This document shows, piece after piece, positions 55,450 to 64,000 of a DNA stretch of 64,000 nucleotides; the first letter of the stretch is position 1, and each line of letters opens with the position of its first letter. Where the stretch lies: the NCBI GenBank assembly GCA_947462335.1, contig OX381710.1, positions 992,001 to 1,056,000 on the forward strand. Reading direction: 5' to 3'. The notes beneath the pieces are model-generated. The model did not search any database and had not been told where the DNA came from. It saw nothing but the letters and a program-made list of their open reading frames with translations. This DNA is from Harmothoe impar (taxonomy: Eukaryota; Annelida; Polychaeta; Phyllodocida; Polynoidae). The position numbers were made by a program, and so were the translations under genes.

Positions 55450-58400
55450 ATGACGCAGTACGTATGCGAAAAGTGTTTCAAAATTTTTAAAAGACCGTAC
55501 AACCACGAGAGACACGTAGAAAATTGTAGAGTAATACCTAAGTTTTGCCCTCTATGCGGCGAAGGCGATTGCCGAAAGATCGCCTGTCGACGCGAATCTC
55601 TGGACGGGGTGACCATCCCTCCGCGCATATGTGCTGTACCGAACGGGGAGGAAACGTTCACTGCGAATTGGCCTGCGATACAAACGGGCGTCAGGATGCA
55701 CGGGACTCGCGTGAGTGTAACAAACTTCAGGCTACCAACCGGCGAGTTGAGTGACGCTGTAGATACTATGCGTCGCATTCACTTGACACAAAGATTCAGA
55801 TACAAAGTGGGTTTCTCGGTAGGCTTACTCTTACAACACAGAGAAGACAAGAGCAAACTGCGCTACTTTCACGCCTCCCAGAACAACGCAACTCTCATAC
55901 AACCGCTCCCTACTATAACTAATTCAGAAACTTTGGAAGAGCTCCTCTCAAAGATGGAAAACACCGTCGCTTGCGAGGAAGTACGGAAACTTTGCGACGC
56001 TGACACCAAGTGGCACGTTCTTTTTCCTACCAATTTGAACATTTGCGTTTACATGGGACCGGGGGAATTTCCCATAGGCGGTAGGATCACTCAGGCCGGT
56101 CGAGTTGGAAAGAGAAGCGGCGTGTTAGATTTTCCCAACAAGGACAACCTCTGCATCTTCCGCTGCATTTCCTTTCACTTATACAACACCAGCAAGCGTG
56201 CTTCAGATTTGTTACGTCAGTTCTGTCCCGCTGCCACACCTGAATCCTTTCCGGGTTTGAACATCCGCGACTTACCCGCGTTAGAGAACTTGTTTGACGT
56301 ACAAATAGCGGTTTACACCGCGTCGCGTCAGGTGCCGGGGCGGAAGTTGAGAAGACGCGTCACTCTGATCAGACCGCCTTCCAGAACTCTAGCCGCCCGA
56401 GGTAAAGTCAACCTACACCTGACGGCGAAAGGCGGTTTGCACGTCTCTCTCGTCACGGACTTCAACGCGTACACGGGCATATACGAATGTTGCAAGTGTA
56501 AGGCGGCGTTCACCACCGAGTTCTTGCTGAAGAGACACAGGAACCAGCTTTCCTCTTGCCGACAAGTCAAGTTGCGCTACGTAGGTGGCATCTACCAAAA
56601 TTCGAGAACGATTTTCGAAGCGCTAGCAGACTTCTCCATTTTCCCCCCCGACGGACATTCCGGAATCTACCCTTACAAGATTGCCTTCGATTTCGAGGCT
56701 TTCTTCAGACCGTGCAAATAACCGTCGACGGAACACGTGTCCCTGCTGTGGGATCACGTCCTTTTGTCGGCTAGCGTTGCATCCGACTTTCCGGGGTGGG
56801 AGGGGCCCGTCTGCTTCGTCAGAGAATCCGACGCAGATTCCGACCCCTTGTTGGACCGAGTTTTAAATCACATAAACGAGAACGCCAAAGTCATCGGGGA
56901 AGCTGTGCTAGAACTTTACCGACCGACCTTAGCAAAGTTAGATGCGGCGATAGGTGAAGCTCTCCTGCTGGAGGAGGCGACATTCACCCCTTCTCCAGGC
57001 GGCTTCGCTGCGGCTCAGACCAGACACCCGTTAGTTCAACTGAAGAAGCGTCTTCTGAGATACATCCGTCAAGCTCCAGTCGTGGGCTTCAACTCGGGGC
57101 GTTACGACTTGAACCTGATCAAAATACGCCTTCACTCGTTCTTTGCCTCCGGAGACCGAAGAAACCAAGAATTCAGCGTCATAAAGAGAAGCAATCAATA
57201 CTTGGCGGTTTACACACAGCACACGGTTTTCTTGGACGTAGTCAACTATTTGGCACCCGGTTACAACTACGCGACCTATTTGCGAGCTTTCACCAGGAAC
57301 GAAGAGAAAGGTCACTTTCCTTACGAATGGATGACGTCTACCAGGAAACTGGCAAACAGAACACTGCCACCGAGATCGGCTTTTGACAGCGAACTGACGG
57401 GCGTCAAAATGTCCGAATCCGACTACGCCGCATGTCAGAAAGTTTGGTCCGACGAGAAGATGCAAACTACGGAAGATTACTTGATCCACTACAACAACAA
57501 AGACGTCAAACCTTTCATAGAAGCTCTGAAAAATCATGCTAAATTTTCCCAAGATCGCGGCATTGACATGTTGAAAGACGGAGTTTCTCTCGCCGGTTTG
57601 ACTTTACGGTTCCTCTTCCAAAACCTAGAAGACTCGTTCACAACGTTCCCCCAGTTCGACGCCGTCCTCCACGCTCTGATCAAAGAAAATCTAGTCGGCG
57701 GTCCTTCCATCATCTTCCATAGATTTCACGAGAAGGGCACCACGCGGATAAGGGAGCACAAGTACGGCGAAGAAGCGAGACCGTGCCAACACATCCTAGG
57801 ACTAGACGCTAACTCTCTGTACTTGCGCTGCATGAGCAAAGCGCACTGCACGGGCTATTATGCGGTGAGACGACCTGAGACCGAGTTCAAGCCCGAAATT
57901 AGGCAAAGAAACTCACAGCGCTTTGGAGTGGTTACGCTTCGTAGAGCACGACCGCGACGTGAAACTGCGCCACGCTTTGAACGGCGGCGAGATGGTTGTA
58001 GGCTGTCGGAGAATTCGCGTGGACGGGTTTCACGCGGCCTCTAATACGGTTTTCCAGTTTCACGGCTGTTGGTTCCACGCTCACGAGTGCATACCGTCGC
58101 ACCGATATCAGTGCGCTTCACTGAGGGAGGAGAGACGCGACAGAACGACTAGAGTAAGCGCGTACTTGAAAGCGCTAGGTCACAAGCTGGTCGTCGTGTG
58201 GGAGTGCGAATGGAGAGAGATGAAGCGTCGAGATGAGCGGGTTAAGGCCTCCCAACAACGCTGGAAGGTTGACGCTTTGAAAGTGTCTCGAAACGCGATG
58301 AGCGAGAGCGACATCCTTTCCGCTGTGAAAGACGGGAAAATGTTCGGTTTAGTTCAAGTGGACATCACTACGCCGCCTCACCTACGAGACTACTTCGAAG

Positions 58401-59572
58401 AAATGACCCCCGTTTTCAAGAACGCGACCGTTTCAAAATCGGACATAGGACCTCACATGTCAGACTTTGCGCAGGAAGAAAAGCTGTTGAACACGCATCA
58501 GAGATGTCTGATAGGGAGTTACCACGGAAAAAATATTCTCTTGGGAACGCCGCTTCTCAAGTGGTATTTAGAGCACGGTTTGATAGTCACCAAAGTGCAG
58601 CTGGTCGTAGAATACCTACCTAAACGCTCCTTTGCCGGTTTCGCGGACGAAGTAACGGCGGCGCGAAGACGTGGCGACGTGAACGAGAACGAGAAAATTC
58701 TGTCAGACTGTTACAAGTTAATGGGAAACGCTACGTACGGTAAAACAATCTGCAACAAAGAAAAACACACGGCGGTGAGATACACTGACAGTCGGAAGTT
58801 CAAACTATTGGCCAATTCGTGGCCCTTCAAAAAGGCGTCCGAGTTGAGTTCCGATCTGTTTGAAGTCGAACTACAACCGAAAACAGTCAAGAACAACCTC
58901 CCTATTCAAATAGGGTTCATGGTATACCAGTACGCGAAGTTGAAAATGTTAGAGTTCACATACGACTTCTTGGATAGATTCGTAGATCGGCGCGATTATG
59001 CCCTTTGTCAAATGGACACCGACAGTCTTTACATGGCTCTCAGCGGTGACACGTTGGATGACCTAGTCAAACCTCGCCTGAGAGAGACGTACTTCAGAGA
59101 GAAACAAAAGTGGATTCCGACAGCGGTGTGCGACGATCACTTAGAGCTTTTCGTGAAGACAAAAACGGAAAGAGTGTGAGAATGGTGTCCGCCGCCCGGC
59201 GGATGTTGTGAGAGACGGTACCTTCACGATCTGAGAACTTCGGGGCTTATGAAAGCGGAGTGGGAAGGTGACGGGATCCTAAGTCTCAACCCTAAGACTT
59301 ACATTTGCTACGATCGAGTCAGCGGCACCGGTGAAAGAAAATCCAAAAAATGGAGTTTAAAAGGCATACAGAAGAAACAAAACCCTAAGGAACCAGACGA
59401 CTTCTTGGATGTTCTTCGCCAACGAAAAACTCTCATTGCTGTAAATAGAAATTTCAAAGTGGTGCGAAACAAAATGGTCACCTACACCATAGAGAAAGAC
59501 GGCGTGCGCTACTTGTATTATAAGCGTCGCGTGCATTCTGATGGTGTGACAACGAGTCCTTTAGAGATATGA
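55450..59572 (+). pseudogene. polB: protein-primed type family B DNA polymerase with zinc finger and OTU-like regions, three breaks
   Basis: Likely replicates the element. Start ATG 55450 (AAAAAACATGAC). N-terminus: C2H2-type finger (CEKCFKIFKRPYNHERHVEN) and a CPLC..C motif. Around residues 228-345 an OTU/papain-like region has Cys 235 in KDNLCIFRCIS and His 331 in GGLHVSLV. A second C2H2 finger follows (about 352-376), then Exo I (FDFEAFF, Asp 414). Next frame segment (56737-58044): Exo II (NSGRYDLN, near 57,090) and polymerase motif A (LDANSLY, Asp at 57805). Third segment (57923-59179): motif B (KLMGNATYGK, 58715) and motif C (DTDS, 59015-59026). The KTY motif lies in the last part. Breaks: TAA at 56719-56721, a frameshift near 57,915-57,935 and TGA at 59177-59179. 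All catalytic motifs are present, so inactivation looks recent. Length, about 1,370 codons, fits polB proteins of Polinton/adintovirus-like elements that carry N-terminal extensions. Confidence 0.9.
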
Positions 59573-59667
59573 AAAAAAAAAATAAGCGTGTTATTGCTTG
59601 ATTGAGTGCATCTTTTCAAAAATAGAGTGTTTATCAAGATTGAAAAAAAAAAAATAAAAAAATAAAA

Positions 59668-60333
59668 TAAATTATTGTTGTGTTTTTATTTTCATACGTC
59701 TTCTTTTACTAGTAAGTCGCGCAGTCTCTTAAAGCGTCACTCATGTGACGACGTCGCTTCCAGTCACGTGATCCTAAAGACCCTCACTTCCTAAACAAAA
59801 AAAAAATGAAGAGACACGCTTCTTCCTCTCGAGAGGAAGAAGCGTGTCTCTCGATTAAAATCTTTTCTTTTCTTTTTTTCTTAAAAGAGACAAACGCCCC
59901 TTAGAGTGCCCCCCCACCCCCTAGAGTGCCCCCCTCCCCCCTCCCCCCCTCCCCCCCACCCGCCCCATGCATCCTAAAAGCGCCCCCCTCCCCATGCATC
60001 TTAAAGGGGCCCCCCTCCCCCCCTCCCCTCCCCTCCCCTCCCCTCCCCCCTTATACACTCTAAAGAACGCTTCTACCTAGTTCAATAAGTCACTTCCAGT
60101 CGCTCGTAAAACAATAAAAATGAAAAAAACAAACTTATATCGTGGTGTTTTTTATTGGTTTACCGAAAAAAATAAGAGACTCGCCTCCTCCTCCTCCTCC
60201 TCCTCCTCTTCTTATCCTCCTCCTCCTCCTCCTCCTCCTCCTCCTCCTCCCAAAAAAAAAAAAAATATATATCACACTTTAAAGCGTGTGACCCCTTAAA
60301 GACGCTCATCTCTTCATTAAGTCGCGTGACGTC

Positions 60334-60364
<31 letters not shown>

Positions 60365-60822
60365 CTTCTTCTTCTTCTTCTTCTTCTTCTTCTTCTTCTT
60401 CTTCTTCTTCTTCTTCCGGTCACGTGATCAATCAGGTCACTTCCGGTCACGTGATCCTCAATGAGGTCACTCACTTCCGGTTGGCCATTAGGTCATGTGA
60501 CGTCACTTCCGGTCACGTGACTCATCAGGTCACTTCCGGTCACGTGATCCTAAATTAGGTCATATGACGTCACTTCCGGTCCCCTAAGTAGGTCATATGA
60601 CGTCACTTCCGGTCCATAAGTAGGTCATATGACGTCACTTCCGGTCACGTGACCAAATGGCGGCCTCTGATTGGCTAACTAGGTCACGTGACGTCACCAC
60701 TAATCCCCTAAGTAGGTCACTTCCGGTCACGTGACCAAATGGAGGCCTCTGATTGGCTGCATGTCGATTGAGTAATAAACAGTAGTTAACCATAGTCCCG
60801 TTCCGTCACATACTATAATACT
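59668..60822 (-). repeat. Element 3 right TIR (complete)
   Basis: Inverted copy of the left TIR plus the outer 339 bases. The latter contain repeated TGACGTCACTTCCGGTC (CRE plus ETS-like), CACGTGA boxes, GATTGGCT (inverse CCAAT) and the family tip. (TTC)n run at about 60,337-60,416. Confidence 0.92.
59811..59850. other. 40-bp perfect palindrome, Element 3 right TIR
   Basis: Identical to the left copy at 51688-51727. Confidence 0.95.
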
Positions 60823-61150
60823 CTCCTCCTCCCTCCGCCCTCTCCTCCTCTCTCTCCTCCTCCCTCTGCCCCCTCCCTCTGGCTGCCAAGATGGCTGCCA
60901 AAAAACTCAAGATTGTCTGATTTCCTTGTGTGATACATGGATAATAGGGTTTTCTCGGATGCACAATCCATTTTCAGGCTCAGATTTTCAATCAGGGAAA
61001 TTTCCAAGATGGCTGCCAAGATGGCCGCCAAAAACTCAAGATTGTCTGATTTCCTTGTGTGATACATGGACAATAGGGTCTTCTGGGGTGTAGAATCCAT
61101 TTTCAGGCTCCGATTTTTGATCCAGGAAATTTTCAAGATGGCTGCCAAAA
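60823..61150 (+). repeat. CT-rich run and approximately 130-bp imperfect tandem repeat
   Basis: After a CTCCTCC stretch, phrases AAGATGGCTGCCAA, CTCAAGATTGTCTGATTTCC and CCATTTTCAGGCTC recur two to three times. Right flank of Element 3. Minus-strand ORFs here are by-products of the repeat. Confidence 0.75.
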
Positions 61151-61603
61151 TAATATGCATAGGCATCAATGAATTTGTATCGCCACTGATGGAATTGCAT
61201 TGGTACCTATTTGATTCCATTGGTATATATTGAATTCTATTGTTATACCAGCAGCAGTAAAACCAATAAATATCATAAAGATTTAGCTAAGTGCATGTAG
61301 TTAACTGACCATGCAGTATTGCTGCAAACCATCACATATGAATTGCATAACAACCCCAGAAACACCAAAAAGCATAAATCTATGCCCCCTCTTTTTCTCA
61401 CCTGTAGTTCATAACAATCCTATAAAAACCCAAAGCCACTACGGCTTTGCCGTAAAATCCTTGAATTTATCCCCTTGTCATTTCCATTGTTTCATTGTAT
61501 CAATATTTGATCTCTGCACATGACATACACTCTATGTAGCAAACAGGCCCTGGGCCTACCTTATAGAGTATAAATAAATGAATTTTAACTCAACTCAACT
61601 CAG
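61151..61603 (+). other. upstream/intronic sequence of kelch-like copy 3
   Basis: Non-coding. Ends in CTCAACTCAACTCAG, the acceptor of the BTB exon. No equivalent of the ATG-GCG first exon of copy 2 is seen between Element 3 and this point. Confidence 0.5.
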
Positions 61604-63990
61604 GCTACTCCAGATACGACCCAGCCTGAACCACAACCCCAACATAAGCTGGTGCTTCAGGGTGAGGGACACTCAGAGAGGTTCACACAGCAGCTGGTCG
61701 TCCTGTGGGAGGAACACCAGTTTACTGACGTGGTGCTGAAGGCTAACGACAACAAGGAGTTCCCCTGTCACAGAGTAGTGTTAGCTGCGGGTAAGTTCAA
61801 TTTGTATTCTAGGATAATGTAGACTGTAAAAAATATTCTGTAAACATTACAGTGAATAACTGGCACCAGTGAATGCCAGACTTTTTCCCTTTTTTTTACG
61901 GTCACCGTATTTTGCTTTCCCCCGTAAATTTTGCAGGGCTTTTCCTGTTGTATTTTTAGTGTGATTCCACTAAAGTCTCCCTATCGAACTAAGCTGCCAC
62001 CTGGTGGGCAAACTTTTAACTTGAGAGTCACTGTAAATGAAAAAACATTGTTTCACTGTACTGGTTTACGGATGTAAAAATAATGAGTTTTACAGTGACT
62101 CACCGTAAATCACAATAACGGTTATACACCTTCAAATTTAGTATTGATTCTCTGTAACTTCAACGGACATTTTTTACAGTGTAGATACAATAAGGAGTTG
62201 TTTGGCTACAGGTAAAGTTACACCTGCATTTAATATTATTATATACTGTACCGTCGTGTTTAAGCGCCCCGGCGCTTATAACTTTGGAGGGGTGTTTACC
62301 CCCGGCGCTTATATGAGACAGGCGCTTATTCAAGATCCAGTTTTAGTGCTTAAGAGTAATTTCAAGACCCTCATACCCCTGGCGCTTATACAAGACCGGC
62401 GCTTATTCAATACCCGGTGCTTAAATGCGACGTATGGTAGTATAGATACAAAAAGGAGTCACAGAGATGTCTGCAGGTTTAGTTATACCCTCTTTATATC
62501 ACAATTAATAGCTGTTTCAGTGCTGCAGAATTATACAATTTTTGACTACTATTGAATAAACTAAAAGAGGTTTTTATACATTTTCAATATTCCAGGCAGT
62601 AAGTTTATTGAATACTATATCCATGTATCTGAGAATAAATTAAAATGTTTTTATATATTCCATGTCCAGCGAGCAGCTACTTCCTGGCCATGTTTAGCTC
62701 GGGTATGGTGGAGAGCAGCTCACCTACAGTAGAGTTAGAGAAGCTGGATTCTGACGTCTTGTCCTGCCTGATACGCTACATGTACTCAGGAAGCCTCAAC
62801 ATAACCACAGACAATGTACAACGTCTGGTTGAGGTATGTTTTTTCTCTTTCTGAGGTTTCTTTTCTTGGTCAAACAATGTAAGATTGCAATGCAGCAAGT
62901 GAGTGGTCATTTGGTGGAAGGCATTGGGGATTTGGGTCGAGGGCCAAAAAGAAAAATCATTGGACCTCTCTTGAGGGGGACTAGAAAAATTCCCCCCTTT
63001 TTTAATGAAGAATACTATAGCTATGGTTAAAAAGCATTGGTTGCGATCAACAAAACTCCCCATGCTGTTACAAAATGACCACTCCCCAATACACCCATAC
63101 AGTATAGCTCCGATGACCCTCAGTATTGGTGGATTATTACCCTGTCTATGAGGAAATATTTCTGGTGCCTTTTGTTATAGAACCCACATTTTTTCCTCAA
63201 ACAGGGATTTGGCTTAAAGATAGGGTTTTTAAATATAGCAAGAAAACTTTTGTATAGGTTGTATGAGTTTCTCAGAGTAGGGGATGAAATTAGCAAAAAC
63301 ATAATCTGACTTGCATCATATTGAAGTATTGTTTCCAACAGCTGCACTTAACTCTTATCACACACACCATATTGTGATTTGCCTGGCTCTTTATTCTTAT
63401 CACACATACAGAGCTGCAAGCCGCTGGACTTCCCCGAGGTCATCACGGGCTGTGAGGACTTCATGCTGCAGGAACTGGCTCCCACTAACTGTCTGGGGTT
63501 CAGGAGGTTCGCACAACTCTATGAACTGAAACGCCTGGAAGAAGCTGCCATTTCCACCATGCTAGAGCAGTTCTCTGATGTTATCAGGTAATGGCATACT
63601 CATACTCAAACATATGTTAGAGCATACATGTGTGTTTATTTATTATTTATTATAATATAACTACAGTGACAGACCTCTTTTCATTATCATGGAAATTACA
63701 AAATTGTACAAGGATCACAAGTTTTTTGCTCATCATATTATTTATGTATATTTTCAATCTCAGGGGAAATTTCACTCTCTATAGTTTTGAATAATCTATG
63801 GCACTTGCAATATGCTTATGTAGAAGGATGTCATGATAAATACCATTTCCTTGCACAGATCAGCAGAATTTGGTGAACTGTCAGTTAAAGAGATCATGGT
63901 GTACATATCTCAACCTGAACTGAGAGTGAAAACTGAAGACCCTGTCTTTGAGGCAGTCTGTATGTGGGTACGTGCTGATCCAGTGAACAG
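61604..63990 (+). CDS. kelch-like (BTB-BACK-Kelch) gene, copy 3, partial at right edge
   Basis: Exons 61604-61790, 62670-62833, 63412-63587 and 63859-63990 correspond to exons 2-5 of copy 2, with identical lengths (187, 164, 176 and 132) and phases and canonical splice sites. They encode the BTB domain (FTDVVLKAND; MFSSGMVESSSPTVELEKLD) and most of BACK (DFMLQELAPTNCLGFRRF). The kelch exons lie beyond the window. The expected first exon and promoter region, at about 28 kb for copy 2, are missing upstream, where truncated Element 3 now lies. The gene may use another start, have lost its promoter, or be rescued by an element-derived one. Confidence 0.85.
61824..62179. mobile_element. 356-bp MITE in intron 2 of copy 3
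   Basis: Ends CTGTAAAAAATATT and a matching ATTTTTTACAG, flanked by TGTAGA on both sides (61818-61823 and 62180-62185). Non-coding, hAT-like in style. Confidence 0.75.
62185..62211 (+). pseudogene. relic of the end of the BTB exon (copy 3)
   Basis: ATACAATAAGGAGTTG and TTTGGCTACAG|GTAAAG resemble the exon end plus donor, more decayed than in copies 1 and 2. Another weak relic follows near 62,443-62,478. Confidence 0.5.
62236..62444. repeat. GGCGCTTAT-type MITE, second copy
   Basis: Ends TACTGTACCGTCGTGTTTAA and TTAAATGCGACGTATGGTA are imperfect inverted repeats. The interior has GGCGCTTAT phrases as in Element 2 (40,757-40,973). Confidence 0.65.
62834..63411 (+). other. intron 3 of kelch-like copy 3
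   Basis: Unique AT-rich intronic sequence. Nothing further recognised. Confidence 0.5.
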
Positions 63991-64000
63991 GTAAGAGTTA

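Larger units (their letters stand above)
51089..60822. mobile_element. Element 3: polB element with death-domain and PC4-like genes, left end truncated
   Basis: About 9.7 kb. The right end ends in the family tip (TCGATTGAGTAATAAACAGT, then CATACTATAATACT at 60822). The left TIR starts abruptly at about 51,089. The outermost 339 bases of the right TIR (60,484-60,822) have no partner, so no target duplication can be read. Genes: death-domain protein (minus), PC4-like protein (plus) and protein-primed type polB (plus). No integrase, packaging ATPase, maturation protease or capsid gene is visible in the about 7.8 kb between the TIRs. Confidence 0.88.

Noticed and set aside
57031..57552. Antisense ORF of 173 codons within polB
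   Set aside because: Shadow of the polymerase coding strand.
60160..60474. Arginine/glutamate-rich minus-strand ORF
   Set aside because: Translation of the (TTC)n and (TCC)n microsatellites in the TIR.
37820..60822. Complete integrated virus or full Polinton
   Set aside because: No integrase, ATPase, protease or capsid gene is seen, and the two duplications bound separate elements rather than one.

Overview
The window is eukaryotic. Its genes have canonical GT..AG introns, a kelch-like (BTB-BACK-Kelch) gene is present in three tandem copies, and the rest is dense with retrotransposons, MITEs, satellites and large inverted-repeat elements. Gene style and repeat load suggest a marine invertebrate. 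A lancelet is my best guess, at low confidence and by inference only.

Layout. 1-1,958 is the 5' part of a minus-strand Ty3/Gypsy-like retrotransposon (141-bp LTR, primer site, gag, protease), with pol running off the left edge. Three paralogous plus-strand kelch-like genes follow at about 3.5-9.55 kb, 28.18-34.33 kb and 61.6 kb to the right edge. They have identical exon lengths (164, 176 and 132 bp for the middle exons). Copy 1 has lost the acceptor of one exon. Copy 3 has no recognisable first exon. The 3' flanks of copies 1 and 2 are a segmental duplication that ends in a 21-bp satellite (21.67-22.22 and 37.03-37.82 kb). After copy 1 this is followed by a 4.3-kb minisatellite.

Three large elements sit between the genes and share an approximately 80-bp terminus. 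Element 1 (9,894-19,355) has a perfect 6-bp target duplication, CACATA, and copy 2 still carries the matching empty site. Element 2 (37,820-50,851) is flanked by CATGCC, lies inside the 21-bp satellite, and is itself split by a LINE with an intact 961-aa ORF. Element 3 (51,089-60,822) has lost its outer left end. Element 3 encodes a two-death-domain protein, an alanine-rich/acidic protein with a PC4-like C-terminus, and a protein-primed type family B DNA polymerase. I found no integrase, ATPase, protease or capsid gene in any of the three. Termini 5'-AG..CT-3', 6-bp duplications, long terminal inverted repeats (TIRs) and polB relate them to Polinton/Maverick-like elements, but the gene content is unusual.

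The three elements look like one family. The TIRs consist of a shared tip, arrays of cell-cycle promoter motifs (E2F, CCAAT, E-box and ETS in element 1; octamer and CCAAT in element 2; CRE, E-box and ETS in element 3), and G-rich tracts (seen at both ends of elements 1 and 3, but only on the left of element 2). A long hairpin is also present, though not at the right end of element 2. Elements 1 and 2 are colinear in opposite orientation: alanine-rich gene, repeated promoter modules, TATA box, then a conserved approximately 900-nt presumably non-coding transcript. A small gene in element 2 is followed by a textbook histone-type 3' stem-loop. Together this suggests elements tuned to host S phase, replicated by a protein-primed polymerase, with a death-domain factor that may act on host cell death. 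All coding genes of element 3, and both genes of element 2 apart from the LINE, carry breaks, so these copies look recently dead.
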